The notes beneath the pieces are model-generated. The model did no database searches and had not been told where the DNA came from. It saw nothing but the letters and a program-made list of their open reading frames with translations. A program made the position numbers and the translations under genes. Below, piece by piece: positions 1 to 8,946 of a stretch of 64,000 nucleotides of DNA; positions within the stretch are counted from its first letter, which is position 1; the number at the start of each line of letters is the position of its first letter. The DNA lies in assembly GCA_016711225.1 (NCBI GenBank), contig JADJTK010000052.1, positions 587,813 to 651,812 of the forward strand, given 5' to 3'. The stretch comes from Opitutaceae bacterium (lineage in GTDB: Bacteria > Verrucomicrobiota > Verrucomicrobiia > Opitutales > Opitutaceae).

Positions 1-363
1 CGCGTAGGTGCGACCGTCGAACAACGCGTGGCCCGTTTGCGAGCCCGACCCCAGGGGACTCGTCACGTAGAGAACGAGTAACGACTCGTCGGCATTCCAC
101 GCTTGGATGGTGGGGTATACGGGAATCGCCGCCGCGCAGTTCCAGTCGGCCTTCGCGTCCGTGATTCGCACGAGGTGCGTGGTCGGAAAGTCGGGGTCAA
201 CCACCCGCTGGAGTTTCGCCGGCTTCGCCAGGGGCGAATAGGAGACCGGATCTTTCCCCGTCGTCAGACCGGTTCCAAGATCGGTGCCGCAGAGGGCGGT
301 CGCGGCCGAGAGGGCGAGGGCCCCCGTGGCCAGAAAGTGGCGGGAGAGCGAGAGCGGCTTCAT
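1..363 (-). CDS. Exported protein, N-terminal part (runs off window)
   Basis: The frame opens at ATG 363-361 and stays open for 121 codons to the window edge, so only the N-terminus is seen. Residues 1-27 form a signal peptide (MKPLSL, then a hydrophobic stretch ending ATALCG). The mature part contains VVDPDFPTTHLVRITDA and PTIQAWNADESLLVLYV, a strand-turn pattern like the TolB-type or oligogalacturonate-lyase-type beta-propellers found in exported verrucomicrobial proteins; this assignment is tentative. It lies 90 bp downstream of the neighbouring beta-helix gene on the same strand and is probably the next gene of the same transcription unit. No catalytic residue can be named from the fragment. 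Confidence 0.7.
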   Translation of the reverse strand, partial: MKPLSLSRHFLATGALALSAATALCGTDLGTGLTTGKDPVSYSPLAKPAKLQRVVDPDFPTTHLVRITDAKADWNCAAAIPVYPTIQAWNADESLLVLYVTSPLGSGSQTGHALFDGRTYA

Positions 364-453
364 TGGAGCAACGATTGAGTGAATCCCCAACGTGTCTGGT
401 ATGCTTCGGGGAACTGGCACGACGAACGCCGGATCCGGTTTGGTGGGAACGTG

Positions 454-2037
454 TCACGGAACGGCGGCAACGCGAACCCTGAGGAAGCGGCGGGGGGCGG
501 CTCCGAGCGCGACGGAGTCCTGCGCGGTGACCGGGCCGGCACCGGGACTGTAGGTAAGGCCCGGGACCGGCGCCCACGTCGCGAGATCGGTGCTGGCCTC
601 GACGATGTAGCTCAGGTCGGTGGCGGTGGTGCGGCGGGGGAAGGTCAGCCTGAGTACGCGGGCGGCGCCGTCGCCGACGGTATCGAGGATCACGGGAGAG
701 CTCACGGCGCCGCGTGGCGGGAGGTTGAAGGCATAGCGCGCGTAGTTGCTCAAGCCGGCACCGTCGGGGTCGGCGAGCGGGCCGGCGATGGCATCGTTGC
801 CGGCGTCGGCGCCGAAGTTGGCGGTGCGCCAAGTGGCGTAGGTGGCGGGCAGATTCTCGGTGAATTCGTCCGCACCGATGTCCATACCGGCACCCTGCGG
901 ACGGAGCTCGCCGTCGAAGTCGGCGATGAGGCCGGCGATCGTACGGCCCTGGTCGACCACGGCGGCGACGCGTGAAGCAAGCCGGAGGTTGCCGCTGGCG
1001 GGAGCGACGAACCACGCGGATTGGGCGTTGGTGACATTGTTGCCGAGAGTGCCGGTGGCACCGTCGCGCTGGCGGATGAGGGCGTTGGTGAGGTTGTTGG
1101 TGATCTGCGCGGTGGTGCTGGCGAAACGGTACTCGATAGCGTGAGGATAGCCGCTCTGGAGGAAGATGGTGTTGTTGTAGACCTGTACATTGGCGGCGCT
1201 CTCCAGGCCGATGCCGACATCGGCGAAACCGGCGATTGAGCGGTGGTAGATCATGTTGTTGCGGATCACGCCGCCGGTGGTGGGGCTGGTGTTGAGGCCG
1301 AAGCCGATGCCGCGGTCGCAGTCGACGATGAGGTTTTGCTCGACGGTGATGTCGACGCACGAATCCCAGAAGTGGATCGCGTGTTCGGCGACGTCGCCGG
1401 ACGGGCTGCGGATGTTGCGGAAGGTGCAACGGCGCACGATCCAGTTGCGGGCGCGGTGGGCGTCGACGCCGCCGATGTACCACTGCGGTCCGATGCCGGC
1501 GGGGTACTCGAAGAGGCAATCCTCGACGAGGGCGTTGTCGGAATGATCGGCGGCCCCGTTGCTCGGCGCTTTGAGCATCTGCTCCCCAGTATTGAAGAAG
1601 CGGACATTGCGGAAGACGCAGTTGTCGATGTCGAGCTGGAGCTGGACGGCGTGGTTGGCGCAGTTGCCGATGGAGAGATTCTCGAGGGTGAAGTTGTCGG
1701 CGGCGACGCCGATCACGTTGCCCACGGTGCCGCCGGTGCGGGAGCCGTCGGCGTGGAAGACGGAGTCGCCTTGGATGACGACGGCGTTGCGGTTGCCGGA
1801 GAGGCCACGGAAGGTGACGCCGGGCTGGACGAGGTAGATGTAGTTGTCGCCTTCGATCGTGTATACGCCGTCGCGCAGGAGAATGGTGCGGGGGCCGTCG
1901 AAGTTGTTCAGGGCGAAGACTGCGTTGGTGAGCTCGGCGGTCGTCGAGACGGTGACGGTGCCGCTAGGCTGGGCGGCGAGCGGAGTAGCGGCGAGGAGGG
2001 CGATGAGCGCGGTGAGGGCGAGGAGAGGCGTTTTCAT
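454..2037 (-). CDS. Exported right-handed beta-helix protein with shared C-terminal module
   Basis: A 527-residue protein. I start at ATG 2037, where a clean signal peptide begins (MKTPLLALTALIALLAATPL); the reading frame is open further upstream, but that stretch is intergenic repeat. Residues about 25-380 are a parallel beta-helix: an opening VSTTAELTNAVFALNN segment, then repeated N-rich rungs (RTILLRDGVYTI, FTLENLSIGNC, WIVRRCTFRNI, ITVEQNLIVDC, GVIRNNMIYH). The opening is typical of PL6-like and related polysaccharide lyases, but no catalytic residue can be fixed, so lyase activity is an inference. Residues 400-527 are the shared C-terminal module (YATWRTANF to RFLRVRVAAVP). It is the last complete member of the minus-strand array and starts 49 bp after the stop of the PL26-like gene. 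Confidence 0.85.
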   Translation of the reverse strand: MKTPLLALTALIALLAATPLAAQPSGTVTVSTTAELTNAVFALNNFDGPRTILLRDGVYTIEGDNYIYLVQPGVTFRGLSGNRNAVVIQGDSVFHADGSRTGGTVGNVIGVAADNFTLENLSIGNCANHAVQLQLDIDNCVFRNVRFFNTGEQMLKAPSNGAADHSDNALVEDCLFEYPAGIGPQWYIGGVDAHRARNWIVRRCTFRNIRSPSGDVAEHAIHFWDSCVDITVEQNLIVDCDRGIGFGLNTSPTTGGVIRNNMIYHRSIAGFADVGIGLESAANVQVYNNTIFLQSGYPHAIEYRFASTTAQITNNLTNALIRQRDGATGTLGNNVTNAQSAWFVAPASGNLRLASRVAAVVDQGRTIAGLIADFDGELRPQGAGMDIGADEFTENLPATYATWRTANFGADAGNDAIAGPLADPDGAGLSNYARYAFNLPPRGAVSSPVILDTVGDGAARVLRLTFPRRTTATDLSYIVEASTDLATWAPVPGLTYSPGAGPVTAQDSVALGAAPRRFLRVRVAAVP

Positions 2038-2064
2038 GCGGAAGACGGAGGGCGGAGGACGGAG

Positions 2065-2087
2065 GCTGAACGACTGCGTCGTCCAGC
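2065..2087. repeat. Dispersed palindrome, family 2
   Basis: Imperfect inverted repeat with arms GCTGAACGAC and GTCGTCCAGC around TGC, followed by TACGG. It ends on the stop codon of the PL26-like gene. Near copies lie at 38734-38756, 38809-38831, 57854-57877 and 63751-63773, some with paired substitutions that keep the stem (AACGAC/GTCGTC against AATGGC/GCCATC). Confidence 0.75.
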
Positions 2088-5000
2088 TACGGGGAGGCGG
2101 TGACGCGCAGGCGGACGAAGCGGCGAGTGGCGCCGGAGGTGGGGACGAGATCGAGGATCTGCAGACTCTTCGGATAGCCGGGGCTCGCGGTGGCGATCTC
2201 GGTCCACGCCTGCAGATCGGTGCTGGCCTCGACCACGTAGATGAGCCCAGGGGCGTAGCCTTTGCGCAGGAAGGTGAGCGTGAGCCGCTGGTTATTGCCG
2301 CTGCCGGTGAGCGTGAGGGCGACCGGCGACGCAACGCGGCTACGGGCGGGCAGACCGTAGGCGAAGCGCTCGAGGTTGGTCAGGCCGGCACCATCGGGAT
2401 CCGCGAGCGGGCCGGAGATGGTGTTGTTGGTTAGGTCCGTCCCGGAGAAGTTGCCTGCGCGCCATGTGGCGTAGGTCGTGAAGGCCTCGTCGTGTGCGAC
2501 TGCCGTGGCGGTAGCGGAGAGGGGCGATTCGTTACCAGCGGAGTCGAAGGCCACGACATGGTAGTTGTACTCCGTGCCAGCAGTCAGACCGGTGTCCGTG
2601 AAGCCCGTGGTCGCGGTGGTGGTGACGAGCGTGGTGTACCGATAGACACGGTAGCCGGCGACGCCGATGTTGTCGGTCGACGCGGACCAGGCGACGGCGA
2701 TTGCGGCCGGTCCGGCGGGGGTCGCCGTGGCGGAGCCCGGAGCGGATGGCGGCAGCGTATCCGGCGAACCAGGAGTGGCGACCGCGACGTTGGAGATCGG
2801 GCTCATGTTGTCGCTCGAATCGAAGGTGTAGATCGCCGCATACACGGGATCGGAGCCGGCGACGGTGAATGTCAGCTGCTGCGTAGCGGCGGGCAGCGGA
2901 ACCAGCCGTGTTCCGACCGCCTTGGCGGCCCACCAGTTGGTGGCGGTGGTCGCGAGTGTGGGTGTCGCGGAGATCGGAGAATTGGCGTAGACGACATGGT
3001 AACGGGCGAGGTCTGTGCCCGCGGGCGCGGTCCAACGGAGGGTTACGGTGTCGCCGGAACGCCAGGCGGAGAGGTTAGCGACGGCGGCGGGGGGCGTGGT
3101 GTCGGTGCGCGGGTTTTCGATGAGGTATTGGTAGTAGCGGACGTAGTAGTCGCCATCCCAAGGTGAGTAGAACACGTCGAAGGGCCGGTGGCCGTAGTCG
3201 GTCGACTGCGGCAGGGAGGTGAATCCGCGGATGTGCGTCCAGAAGCGCTCGATGCCGGTATGGCGATAGAGCCACGCCTGCGGTTCGATGACATTGGATC
3301 CGAGGTCGCCCGGAACGGCGGCGCGGGCACCGGCGGTGGCGTCGATCCCGCTGAAGTTGCCGTATTGGTAGTTCCACTCGATGCAGCCGGCGAGGAACTG
3401 GAAGACATCGGCCGCGGCCTGGGCGCGGGCTTCGGTGCCGCGGTCGTCGATCTCGTGGAGCAAGTTCGCGCAGAAGCGCGAGAGGAAGCCGATCTGCGGC
3501 GAGTCCCAATGGTCGTGGTTGACGCCGTCGGCAGTGGTGAACGGCTCGTGGTTGCGGCCGCCGTGGCGCAGCTGGACCTGCCGCGGGCGGACGTGGTTTT
3601 CGAGGTAGGCGGCGAGGAGCGTGGCGAGCTCGGTGTCGCCGGTTACCCGGTAGGCCTGCAGGGAGTGCTCGAGGGAGTGGCCGAGTGCGCGGGTCTCCAT
3701 GTCGGGCAGCGGGTCCTCCTGGTGGAGGCGAGTCTTGCGGAACTCGGCGATGAACGCGTACCAGTCGCGGATCCACGGGTTGGCGGTGAAATAGTAAGCC
3801 TGTTCGACGGAGTAGTACCAGGCGTGCTGGTCGTCGCGTGGGCGGGCGTCCTGCTCGGTACCCGGGAGGTAGGGCGCGGCGAGATAAGAATGGTCGAGGT
3901 CGATGAAGCGCCGCCAGCTCATGCTGCCGTAGGGATTCTCGGTGAGCTGGATGAAGGCGCTGTGCTGTGCGTGGGAGTAGCCGGCCATCGAGTGCGGCCG
4001 GACATTGAGTTCGCCCATCGCTCGGGCCTCAGCGGTGAAGTAATCGCCAGGCGCACCGCTGACGACGAAGGTGTTGACCGAAGGCGGCCAGCCGCCGCAG
4101 GCGCTCGCCTCGAACTTGCGACCGTCGATAAGGTAGTTGTCCCAACCAATGTTGTAGTTGGTCGCGTAGTATCCGCCGAAAACGTCGCCGACGTTGTCGT
4201 AGGTGTACTGGATCCGACGGGTGTCGGAGAATGCCGGCCGGGCGGCGGGGACGACGCCGTCGAGATCGAGCGTGGCTTTCGTCTCGCCGTACCAGTCGGC
4301 GGAGAGCACGCCCACGGGGTGCCACATGAAGGTGCGCGCGAGGCGCGACATCTCGGCCGGGGCGGTCGAGGGCGGGTGGAAGTAGAGCAGAGTCTCCTTC
4401 ACGGCATGCTGCATGTCCTCGAGCCAGTAGAGATGGGCCGGGCTGAAGAAGGGGGCGACGTCGTTCCAGCCGGAGTTGATGTACTGACAGCTCCAGGCGG
4501 GATAGAGCTGGACGCCGAGCGAGCTGTCGGCGCGGGCCTCGAGGCCGTTGGGCCAGGTCTGCCAGAAGTTGCGGATGGTGGCTGTAACGCCGCCGTTGGT
4601 ACCGGTGAGGTCGAGGAACCCTCGAGGCCCCGCCGTTGGCGAAGGTGAGCGTCTGGGCGGCGACGGGGTTGTCTTGGGCGTCGCGCGTAGATCGCGGCGC
4701 GGTTGTGGTACTCTTGCGCGAGATAGGCACCGCGGTTCACAGGCGACTGCCAGAAGGTGCCGTCGCCGCGACCGATCGTGACCGAGGGCGCGCCGCCGAG
4801 CGAAAGACCGAGGCGCAGGCCGGCCTCCTCGAAGTAGAGCGGCCAGGCGAACTGCGCGTTGAGCGCCGAGTTCTGGAGCTGGTAGTCGACCTTCACGAAC
4901 GGCTTGCCCGCGTACGCGTAGAGCCGCACGGCCCAGCCGTGCAGGTGGTTGGTCGTCGAGGTGAAGTTTGTGAGCGCCTGGATCTTGAGCACGACGCGCA

Positions 5001-6762
5001 GCGGCCCCGACTCCTCGACAGTGACGGAGATGTCGTTACGGGCGGAGTCGTTCTGCGTGGCGCCGGCTCCGGTGCGCGGGACGAGGAAGCCGCCGTTGGC
5101 GGCGGACGGAGCGATGAGGCGCTCGGCGGCGGCGAACGTGCCGTCGTTGTTGGCGTCGAGCCAGAGCTCGTTGAAGAGGTTGAAGCCGGCGCCCTTGTTT
5201 ACGGTGAAGCGCAGCGGGCCGGTGTTCACCGTGACGAGGGAAGGCGACTCCGTGACGGTGACGGCCCGCGACGGCGGGATCACATCGCCGCTGGTGCGGA
5301 GGTGGAATGTCTGTGTGCCGGAACCGGCCGCACCGGTGAAGGCCGCGGGCGAGACCTGGAACTGCGCGGTCACATGCCGGATGCTGTTGTCGGTGGCCCA
5401 CCAGCGGTTGAGCACCGCAAACTGACAGGGCACGGCGACGCCGGCGGCGTTGTAGAGCCGGAGGGCATCGGCGGTCTGGTAGGCTCCGCGCGGCAGGGGG
5501 ATGACAACGGAGACCGGGTAGTCGGTGATGCCGGTGCCCGCGCACTCCTTGATCGTGATCGGGACGTTGAGCACAGGCGTACCACTTGCGATGGTGGTGG
5601 CGGTGATCTCGGCGGAGTGCGCGCTTTCGTTGCCGGCGGCGTCGAGCGCCGAGACGCGGTAGGCGTAGGTGGTGCCGGCGGCGAGACTGGTGTCGGTGAA
5701 GCCCGGCGAAGCGACGGTGCCGACGGGGGTGGTGGCGCCGTTGCGGCAAATCTGGTAACTGGAGACGCCGACATCGTCGATTGACGCGGTCCACGAGAGC
5801 GAGATCGCGCTGGTGGAGATCCCGTGGCCGGCGAGGCCGGTGGGCGCGGTCGGCGGAGTGGTGTCGGTCACGCCGAGGGTGTTGACAACGGCGGCGGGAC
5901 CGGCAGCCCCGAGGTTGAGCGCGGCATCGAACGCCCGGACCGAGTAGGTGTAGGTGCCCGGGACAAGGCCGGTGTCGGCGAACGTTGTGGCCCGGACGGT
6001 CGCGACGAGGACTCCGTCGCGGTAGACGAAATAGCCGGAGGGGGCGCCGCTCGCGGCGGCCCACACGAGCAGCACGGAGGTAGTCGTTGGAGCGGTGGCG
6101 GAGGATGTCGCTGGTGCGCCGGGCGGAGTGGTGTCGACCGGTGCGGTGACCGCGGCGTGGATGGTGGCGGCGAGGAGCTGCCGTCCGGCTTCGTTGGGGT
6201 GGATGCGGTCGTCGTAGTAGTCCGGGTGGCCGAGGAACGGGCTGAAACAATCGATCCCGCGCACCCCGGCGAGGCTGCCGCGCAGCTGCAGGATGCGGGG
6301 TACGATCTCGGTCTCGATCACCCGCGGGGCGATACCGTAGTCGGTGCCCATCGCGGGGATCGGAGCGCAGAGGAAGACCTGCGGGTGCGAGGAAAGTCCG
6401 TAGAAACTGGTGACTATAGCGGCGAGGTCGGTGTCGAAATACTGGCGGTTGATCCAGTTCTCCGCCTTCGAGTCGTTGGTGCCGAGCTTGATGACCACGA
6501 TGTCCGGCGCGAAGGCGACGGCGGCGGCGTACTCGGGCTGGCTGCGGTAGGGCAGGTCGCCGTGGCCGGCGGCCAGTGCGGTGGCGCCGCTCACGCCGAA
6601 ATTGCGCACCTCGTAGTTGGCGGGCAGCAGTCCATCGAGGATGCCGGGGTAGCCGCCGGCGGTGATGCTATCGCCGACGCACGCCACGCGTACGGTCTGG
6701 GCAGGCAGCACAGCCACGAGAAGCGGAGCGAGGAAGAGGACGAGGAGGACTCGCAGTTTCAT
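2087..6762 (-). pseudogene. SGNH hydrolase / FN3 / PL26-like exo-rhamnogalacturonan lyase, frame broken twice
   Basis: One long gene read from ATG 6762 (signal peptide MKLRVLLVLFLAPLLVAVLP). Next comes an SGNH esterase domain (CVGDSIT near residue 29, GTNDSK, and DDRIHPNEAGR with the DxxH pair), then two FN3 domains (DTTPPTAPTGLAG, SWTASIDDVGVSSYQICRNG). After that comes a PcRGLX/YetA-like fold: the RIFT-barrel start VLNVPITIKECAGTGITDYP, a middle beta sandwich, and an alpha/alpha toroid (WDSPQIGFLSRFCANLLHEI). A further FN3 and the shared C-terminal module follow. PL26 enzymes remove unsaturated galacturonosyl-rhamnose units from rhamnogalacturonan. Two isolated frame changes lie near 4678-4690 and 4621-4635, each fitting one extra base, and homology continues across both. 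Whether they are real or sequencing errors cannot be decided here. Confidence 0.8.
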
Positions 6763-6925
6763 ACGGCGGTGGGGCGGAGGACAGAGGACGGAGGAAAAAG
6801 GACGGAGGGCGGAGAGTGTAAGGTGGAAGGTGTGAAGGTGGGAAAGTTGCGGAAGGCGGAGGACGGTGGACTGACGGCGGAAGACGGAGGGCGGAGCAGG
6901 AGGTCTGAACGACTCCGTGGTTAGG

Positions 6926-8941
6926 CTATGGTGACGTGGTGACGCGGAGGCGCAGGAAGCGGCGCGGGGTGGTGCCCAGTGCTACGGCGTCCTGTGCGGT
7001 GATGGGGCCGGTGCCGGCGGTGGAGGTGTGACCCTCGACGGTGGTCCAGGTGACAAGGTCGGTGCTGGACTCGAGCGTGTAGGTCAGGCCGTCGGCCGTC
7101 GCGCGGCGGGGAAAGGTGAGTGTGAGGTAGCTCGCACCGGCGGAGGCGGCGGTGCCGACGGTGATCGGGTTCGCAACCGGGCCGCGGGCGGGGAGCGCGA
7201 AGGCGTAGCGTTGAAGATTGGTGACTCCGGCCGCGTCGGGATCGGCGAGCGGGCCGGAGATGGCGTCACTGGTCAGGTCGGTGCCGGTGAAGTTCGCGGA
7301 ACGCCACGCGGCGTAGGTCCGCGGCGCTGGCGCAACGTATTCGAACGCGCCAATGTCAGGGGCGGCGTCGCGCGGAGTGCCGTCGAAGCCGCTCGGAGGG
7401 GCATAGGCGGCGGATCCGGCACCGATGGCCGGCGAAGTGGCAGCGAGGTGAAAGTCGGTCGGCCCGACGAAGGCCGCGGCGGCACGTACGCCGTGCTGCT
7501 CGCGCCCCGTCGCCTGGTACAGGGCTCCGAGGCTGGTGTAGCTGCGCACGCTGTCGCGGGCGACGATGCCGGCCCCTGTCGTCTCGTAGAGGTTGTGGTC
7601 GATGAGCCACTGGGCGGCGAAGGCGCCATCGACCACGAGGCCGCCCCGGGAGTTGCCGGCGAAGAGGTTGTTGGCGGCGATGGTGGCCGTGGTTCCGGAC
7701 TGGGAGAGGCGCAGGCCGGTACCGTTGAAGTCATCGACAGCGGCGTAGCCGTTCTCGACGCAGGTGTTGTTGACGATTGTGCAACGGGCGGAACGGGTCA
7801 CGGTGATGCCGGAGCCTTGGTTGCGGTAGAGGACGTTGTTGCGCACGATCGGCGGGAGGGCGATGGCGCCGAGCTCGTCGTTGGTGTCGACGATGATGCC
7901 GTTGCCGTCCACGCCGGTGGGATCGAGCTGGAACGATGCGCGGTTGTTCTCGATGACGAGCCCGTCGATGCCGAAGCCCGCGTTGAGCGCGGAGCTGCCC
8001 GGCCACTCCATCGTCTCGGTGTAGTAGCCGGCGTGGGCGACGGTGTTGCCGCGGATCACGACATCCGAGGCTCTGTGATGGGTGGAGATGTGGGAGATCG
8101 CGTTGAACTCGCAGCGGTTGCCCTCGACCAGAATGCGGCTGGCCCTGTAGGAGAGGCTGATCCCGGCATCCATGTTCTGGGTGCAATAGTTGCCGCGCAC
8201 GACGGCGTCGGTCACGCTGGCGCGGTTGGTTGATTCTGGCTCGTAGCTGAAGATGCCGACGAAGCAGTGATGCACGTCGTTGTCCGCTACGGTCACGAAC
8301 GACGAGGCGTTGGTGAACTGGATGCCGGCGGAGCAGCCGGAGATGTTGTTGCGCTCGACCACGATGTGCGCGCAGCCGGAGAACGAGAAGCCGCCAGCCC
8401 ACTGGTTAAAGATGCTGTCGTACCAGGCCATGTAGGTGGCGTATTTGCGGCGCACCTTGGCTTCCCGGGTGGTCCAACTTTCATACGGGTTGATCGGGCC
8501 GACCGTGGGATCGTCGACGATGATCGCGGGCATGTCCTGCCCACCGACCGGAGGCATGCGATTTCTGCGGACGGTGAAGCCGGAGAAACGCAGCCACTGC
8601 TTGTCTCGCACGGAGAACTCGGCCTGCACGAGCGGGGTTTCGCCCGGATAGGCGGTGAAGTGGATCTCGGCGGTGGCGGTGCCCGACTGGGCCGGGGAAT
8701 AGTAGACAGTGGTCGTTGCGCTGCCGTAGGTGCCGCCGCGGAAATAGACGGTATCGCCCGCGGCCGCGTTGGCCATGGCGCGGTCAACCGTGCAGGGGGT
8801 GGCCGAGTTCTGTGCCTGCGCCCAGGTGACGGAGCTCGGGGCCGTGGCGGAGGCATAGTAGGTGCCCGCCACGGCGGTGCTGGTCATTCCCAGAAAAGCC
8901 GAGGTGTAGATAAGCAGTGTGGTGGTCCGGACGGGCGGCAT
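6926..8941 (-). CDS. Exported right-handed beta-helix protein (PL9-like style) with shared C-terminal module
   Basis: A 671-residue protein with an N-terminal export signal (residues 1-26, ending TSTAVAG). Residues 27-130 have the start typical of PL9/chondroitinase-B-style helices (TYYASATAPSS, DTVYFRGGTYG, WLRFSGFTVRRN). Beta-helix rungs follow to about residue 520 (HIVVERNNISGCSAGIQFTN, FVTVADNDVHHC, RILVEGNRCEFN, VIRGNTVAHAG, APDIGAFEY at the end). The last 128 residues are the shared module (YAAWRSANFTGTDLTSDAI to RFLRLRVTTSP). The start codon is 5 bp after the TAA of the upstream esterase gene, so the two are almost certainly co-transcribed and may be translationally coupled. A polysaccharide lyase or isomerase role is likely, but the substrate is unknown. 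Confidence 0.87.
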   Translation of the reverse strand: MPPVRTTTLLIYTSAFLGMTSTAVAGTYYASATAPSSVTWAQAQNSATPCTVDRAMANAAAGDTVYFRGGTYGSATTTVYYSPAQSGTATAEIHFTAYPGETPLVQAEFSVRDKQWLRFSGFTVRRNRMPPVGGQDMPAIIVDDPTVGPINPYESWTTREAKVRRKYATYMAWYDSIFNQWAGGFSFSGCAHIVVERNNISGCSAGIQFTNASSFVTVADNDVHHCFVGIFSYEPESTNRASVTDAVVRGNYCTQNMDAGISLSYRASRILVEGNRCEFNAISHISTHHRASDVVIRGNTVAHAGYYTETMEWPGSSALNAGFGIDGLVIENNRASFQLDPTGVDGNGIIVDTNDELGAIALPPIVRNNVLYRNQGSGITVTRSARCTIVNNTCVENGYAAVDDFNGTGLRLSQSGTTATIAANNLFAGNSRGGLVVDGAFAAQWLIDHNLYETTGAGIVARDSVRSYTSLGALYQATGREQHGVRAAAAFVGPTDFHLAATSPAIGAGSAAYAPPSGFDGTPRDAAPDIGAFEYVAPAPRTYAAWRSANFTGTDLTSDAISGPLADPDAAGVTNLQRYAFALPARGPVANPITVGTAASAGASYLTLTFPRRATADGLTYTLESSTDLVTWTTVEGHTSTAGTGPITAQDAVALGTTPRRFLRLRVTTSP

Positions 8942-8946
8942 GCTGG

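Noticed and set aside
1243..2103. Long plus-strand open frames opposite the beta-helix gene (also at 3188-4648, 8917-11202, 22919-25594, 28712-31462, 31547-34030)
   Set aside because: Antisense shadows caused by high GC in third positions. Their translations are runs of G, A, V, E, D and R with no domain, while the opposite strand encodes clear families.
6770..6925. Purine-rich GGAGGACGGA repeats as a possible CRISPR or tandem array
   Set aside because: Short, irregular, no fixed spacer length; similar purine-rich text occurs in many gaps of this locus.
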